Shown here piece after piece: positions 5,689 through 6,962 of a stretch of 6,962 bases of DNA. This DNA is from Syntrophorhabdaceae bacterium PtaU1.Bin034 (lineage in GTDB: Bacteria; Desulfobacterota_G; Syntrophorhabdia; Syntrophorhabdales; WCHB1-27). The notes beneath the pieces were generated by a model. The model had not been told where the DNA came from and did no database searches. It saw only the letters and a program-made list of their open reading frames with translations. The DNA lies in assembly GCA_002067405.1 (NCBI GenBank), contig MVRP01000210.1, positions 1 through 6,962 of the forward strand, read 5' to 3'. Numbering within the stretch: the stretch's first letter is position 1; every line of letters begins with the position of its first letter. A program made the position numbers and the translations under genes.

Positions 5689-6094
5689 AGCGGGGAAGAA
5701 GGGGCATGCCTGTTGACGTTGTGCGACGTACGTCCACGCTTCCACAGCAGTGCGGGGCACCCATTGCTTCAAGGGCGCTTGTCCGGAATCCCTCAAGTCG
5801 CTCGCGGTCTTCCCTGAAGGTCTCCTCGGGGATTTTCTCAAGAACTGAGAGAATAAGGAACCTCTTGAAGAGATCGGAGTCATCGATGCGATAATACATC
5901 CACTTCCCCTCCTTCCGGTCCCTAACGAGGCCTGCGTTCTTCAGAGCTGCGAGATGAAACGACACCCTTGGTTGCCCCACGCCGAAAGCGGCAACAATCT
6001 CACAGACGCAGAGCTCGCCCTGTTCGAGGAGCTTGATGATCCTAATGTGGGTTTCGTCGGATAAAGCCCTGAAGACAGTGATAAGGTCGTTCAT
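5687..6094 (-). CDS. arsR: ArsR/SmtB-family arsenic-responsive repressor
   Basis: This is a dimeric winged-helix repressor that releases operator DNA on binding As(III). The 135-residue protein has an N-terminal dimerisation helix (FRALSDETHIRIIKLL), the sensing segment ELCVCEI with Cys29 and Cys31, a recognition helix around QPRVSFHLAALKNAGLV, and the wing RKEGKWMYYRI. ELCVC is the signature of the classical arsenite site; the third cysteine of plasmid-type ArsR (CxCxxC) is replaced by Val34. A second cysteine pair, HCC (115-117), lies in the C-terminal tail and could add a ligand, which is inference. The ATG at 6094 overlaps the TGA of arsM as ATGA, so the pair is translationally coupled. 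AAGGTG lies six bases upstream. A GTG at 6103 in the same frame falls on that ribosome binding site and is less likely. No separate promoter is seen, and the natural operon promoter appears lost at the junction near 6700. Confidence 0.93.
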   Translation of the reverse strand: MNDLITVFRALSDETHIRIIKLLEQGELCVCEIVAAFGVGQPRVSFHLAALKNAGLVRDRKEGKWMYYRIDDSDLFKRFLILSVLEKIPEETFREDRERLEGFRTSALEAMGAPHCCGSVDVRRTTSTGMPLLPR

Positions 6095-6720
6095 CGGCAG
6101 CACCTTACGTTTCCCTTTCGAGCTTCCACCAACAGGCTTACCGCGTAGTCATTGAGGGATTCTCCCGGCTCCAGAGCCTTTCGCACGCCCTGTGCGATGG
6201 GATCGGCGCTATCCTTTCCGGCACATCCCGATGGCCCCTTGATTGTCACGCTGATATCCCCGAGGCCCGATTCTTCGACCAGCCGTTTGTAGTCCTCGAT
6301 CATCACTGCCCCCGCAACACAGCCTACATACGCATCTACGCTCTCTTTCAGCTTCGACGGCAGCTCGGCAACAAGGGCTATGTCCGATATGGCAACCCGG
6401 CCTCCCGGCTTCAAAACCCGGTGGATTTCCTTGAAGACCCTTCCCTTGTCGGCTGAAAGGTTGATGACACAGTTGCTGATTACGACATCCACAGAGTTGT
6501 CCGTTACGGGAAGGTTCTCGATCTCACCGAGCCTGAACTCCACGTTCCCGAAATTGCCGACCCTGGCATTTTCCCGTGCTTTCTCCAGCATCTCGGGCGT
6601 CATGTCAACCCCGATAACCCTTCCGCTCTCACCGACCTTCGATGTCGCAAGAAAGCAGTCGAAACCAGCACCGGAACCAAGATCGAGTACGACCTCGCCC
6701 CTTTCTGGAATCAATTTCAA
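6091..6720 (-). CDS. arsM: Arsenite S-adenosylmethionine methyltransferase, 5'-truncated
   Basis: ArsM methylates As(III) with S-adenosylmethionine in the cytosol, giving methylated and volatile arsenicals. The recognisable part holds SAM motif I ([12 protein letters not shown]), [12 protein letters not shown], the family motif [24 protein letters not shown] and AYVGCVAGA, whose Cys is one of the arsenic-binding cysteines. A later Cys in GPSGCAGK may be the partner, and the protein ends in Cys-Cys-Arg. The usual N-terminal part, roughly 60-80 residues before motif I and including the LGCG cysteine, is absent. The frame stays open into the acr3 antisense region, but the only start is TTG at 6720 with no ribosome binding site, and the peptide there is the reverse of acr3. 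The homologous part seems to begin near 6700. The product as it stands is probably inactive, or the join is artificial. The stop overlaps the arsR start. Confidence 0.85.
   Translation of the reverse strand: MKLIPERGEVVLDLGSGAGFDCFLATSKVGESGRVIGVDMTPEMLEKARENARVGNFGNVEFRLGEIENLPVTDNSVDVVISNCVINLSADKGRVFKEIHRVLKPGGRVAISDIALVAELPSKLKESVDAYVGCVAGAVMIEDYKRLVEESGLGDISVTIKGPSGCAGKDSADPIAQGVRKALEPGESLNDYAVSLLVEARKGNVRCCR
6699..6720. other. Head-to-head junction joining truncated arsM and truncated acr3
   Basis: Homology to ArsM on the minus strand runs to about 6700 ([10 protein letters not shown]). Homology to Acr3 on the plus strand starts at about 6703 ([18 protein letters not shown]). Both lack their N-terminal parts and there is no intergenic DNA. 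No obvious long repeat is visible at the join; only CTTT/AAAG flanks (6701-6704 and 6719-6722) are symmetric. Confidence 0.7.
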
Positions 6721-6962
6721 AGCGGCACCATCAATGTACCTATCGCCATAGGCCTGATTCTCATGATGTATCCGCCTTTGGCCAAGGTCAGGTACGAGGA
6801 TCTCGGGGAGGTATTCAAGAATGTCAAGGTTCTCGGTCTATCGCTCGTGCAAAACTGGGTAATCGGTCCGATCTTCATGTTCGTTCTCGCCATCCTGTTC
6901 CTAAAAGGCTATCCGGAGTATATGGTCGGCCTCATCATGATCGGCCTTGCCCGTTGCATCGC
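6703..6962 (+). pseudogene. acr3: Acr3-family arsenite exporter, 5'-truncated fragment (also runs off right edge)
   Basis: Acr3 is a ten-helix inner-membrane permease that exports arsenite using the membrane potential. The visible 86 codons read [18 protein letters not shown], then [31 protein letters not shown] and [18 protein letters not shown]. These correspond to the family from the loop after the first helix to the fourth helix, whose essential arsenite-binding cysteine is the Cys of GLARCIA (codon 6955-6957). The start methionine and first transmembrane helix are missing. Upstream in frame the DNA is antisense to conserved arsM sequence and gives no Acr3-like residues. The first in-frame ATG (6763) lies inside a membrane helix with no ribosome binding site. 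The reading frame is intact to the window end. Identity is confident; whether the gene is really broken or misassembled is open. Confidence 0.85.

Noticed and set aside
5602..5883. 93-codon minus-strand open frame overlapping arsR
   Set aside because: It lies in another frame of arsR and continues through the terminator; arsR explains the region.
6380..6751. 123-codon plus-strand open frame across the arsM/acr3 join
   Set aside because: It is antisense to conserved arsM motifs and is in a different frame from acr3; low-complexity Ser/Pro composition typical of a shadow frame.
1..6962. Novel defence system, phage or mobile element
   Set aside because: All genes seen are common metabolic, signalling or arsenic-resistance families; no transposase, integrase, repeat array or nuclease is present.

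Overview
The window reads as a chromosomal segment of an anaerobic, Gram-negative, Desulfobacterota-like (former deltaproteobacterial) organism. This is inferred from protein style (tandem acyl-CoA ligases, a soluble multi-PAS kinase with a NarL-type regulator, an outer-membrane-type lipoprotein, an ArsM/ArsR/Acr3 arsenic set) and moderately GC-rich codon use. No rRNA or marker gene is present, so the placement is tentative. No tRNA, CRISPR array, insertion sequence or phage gene was seen.

Layout. (1) Positions 1-1909, minus strand: two consecutive AMP-forming acyl-CoA ligase genes. The downstream one runs off the left edge, with only 63 codons visible. The upstream one is complete, with all adenylate-forming motifs. 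(2) Positions 1910-2325: a 416-base non-coding stretch with a long nested hairpin, promoter-like boxes and a tiny candidate leader ORF. (3) Positions 2326-4861, minus strand: a two-component pair, a soluble three-PAS histidine kinase overlapping a NarL/FixJ response regulator by 26 bases. (4) Positions 4862-5269: a 408-base divergent intergenic region with a kinase promoter candidate and a 23-base near-palindrome. (5) Positions 5270-5503, plus strand: a glycine-zipper lipoprotein. (6) Positions 5687-6720, minus strand: arsM followed by arsR in an ATGA overlap, separated from the lipoprotein by a bidirectional terminator. (7) From about 6703 to the right edge, plus strand: an internal part of an Acr3 arsenite exporter.

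How the genes work together. The kinase and regulator form one signalling unit whose target is not evident; the ligases just downstream are candidates. ArsR, ArsM and Acr3 together would sense, methylate and export arsenite.

The most notable point is the arsM/acr3 junction near 6700. Both genes lack their 5' ends and meet head to head with no intergenic DNA, so neither has a credible start or promoter. This is either a deletion/inversion scar or a chimeric assembly join. I found no convincing novel defence or mobile system.
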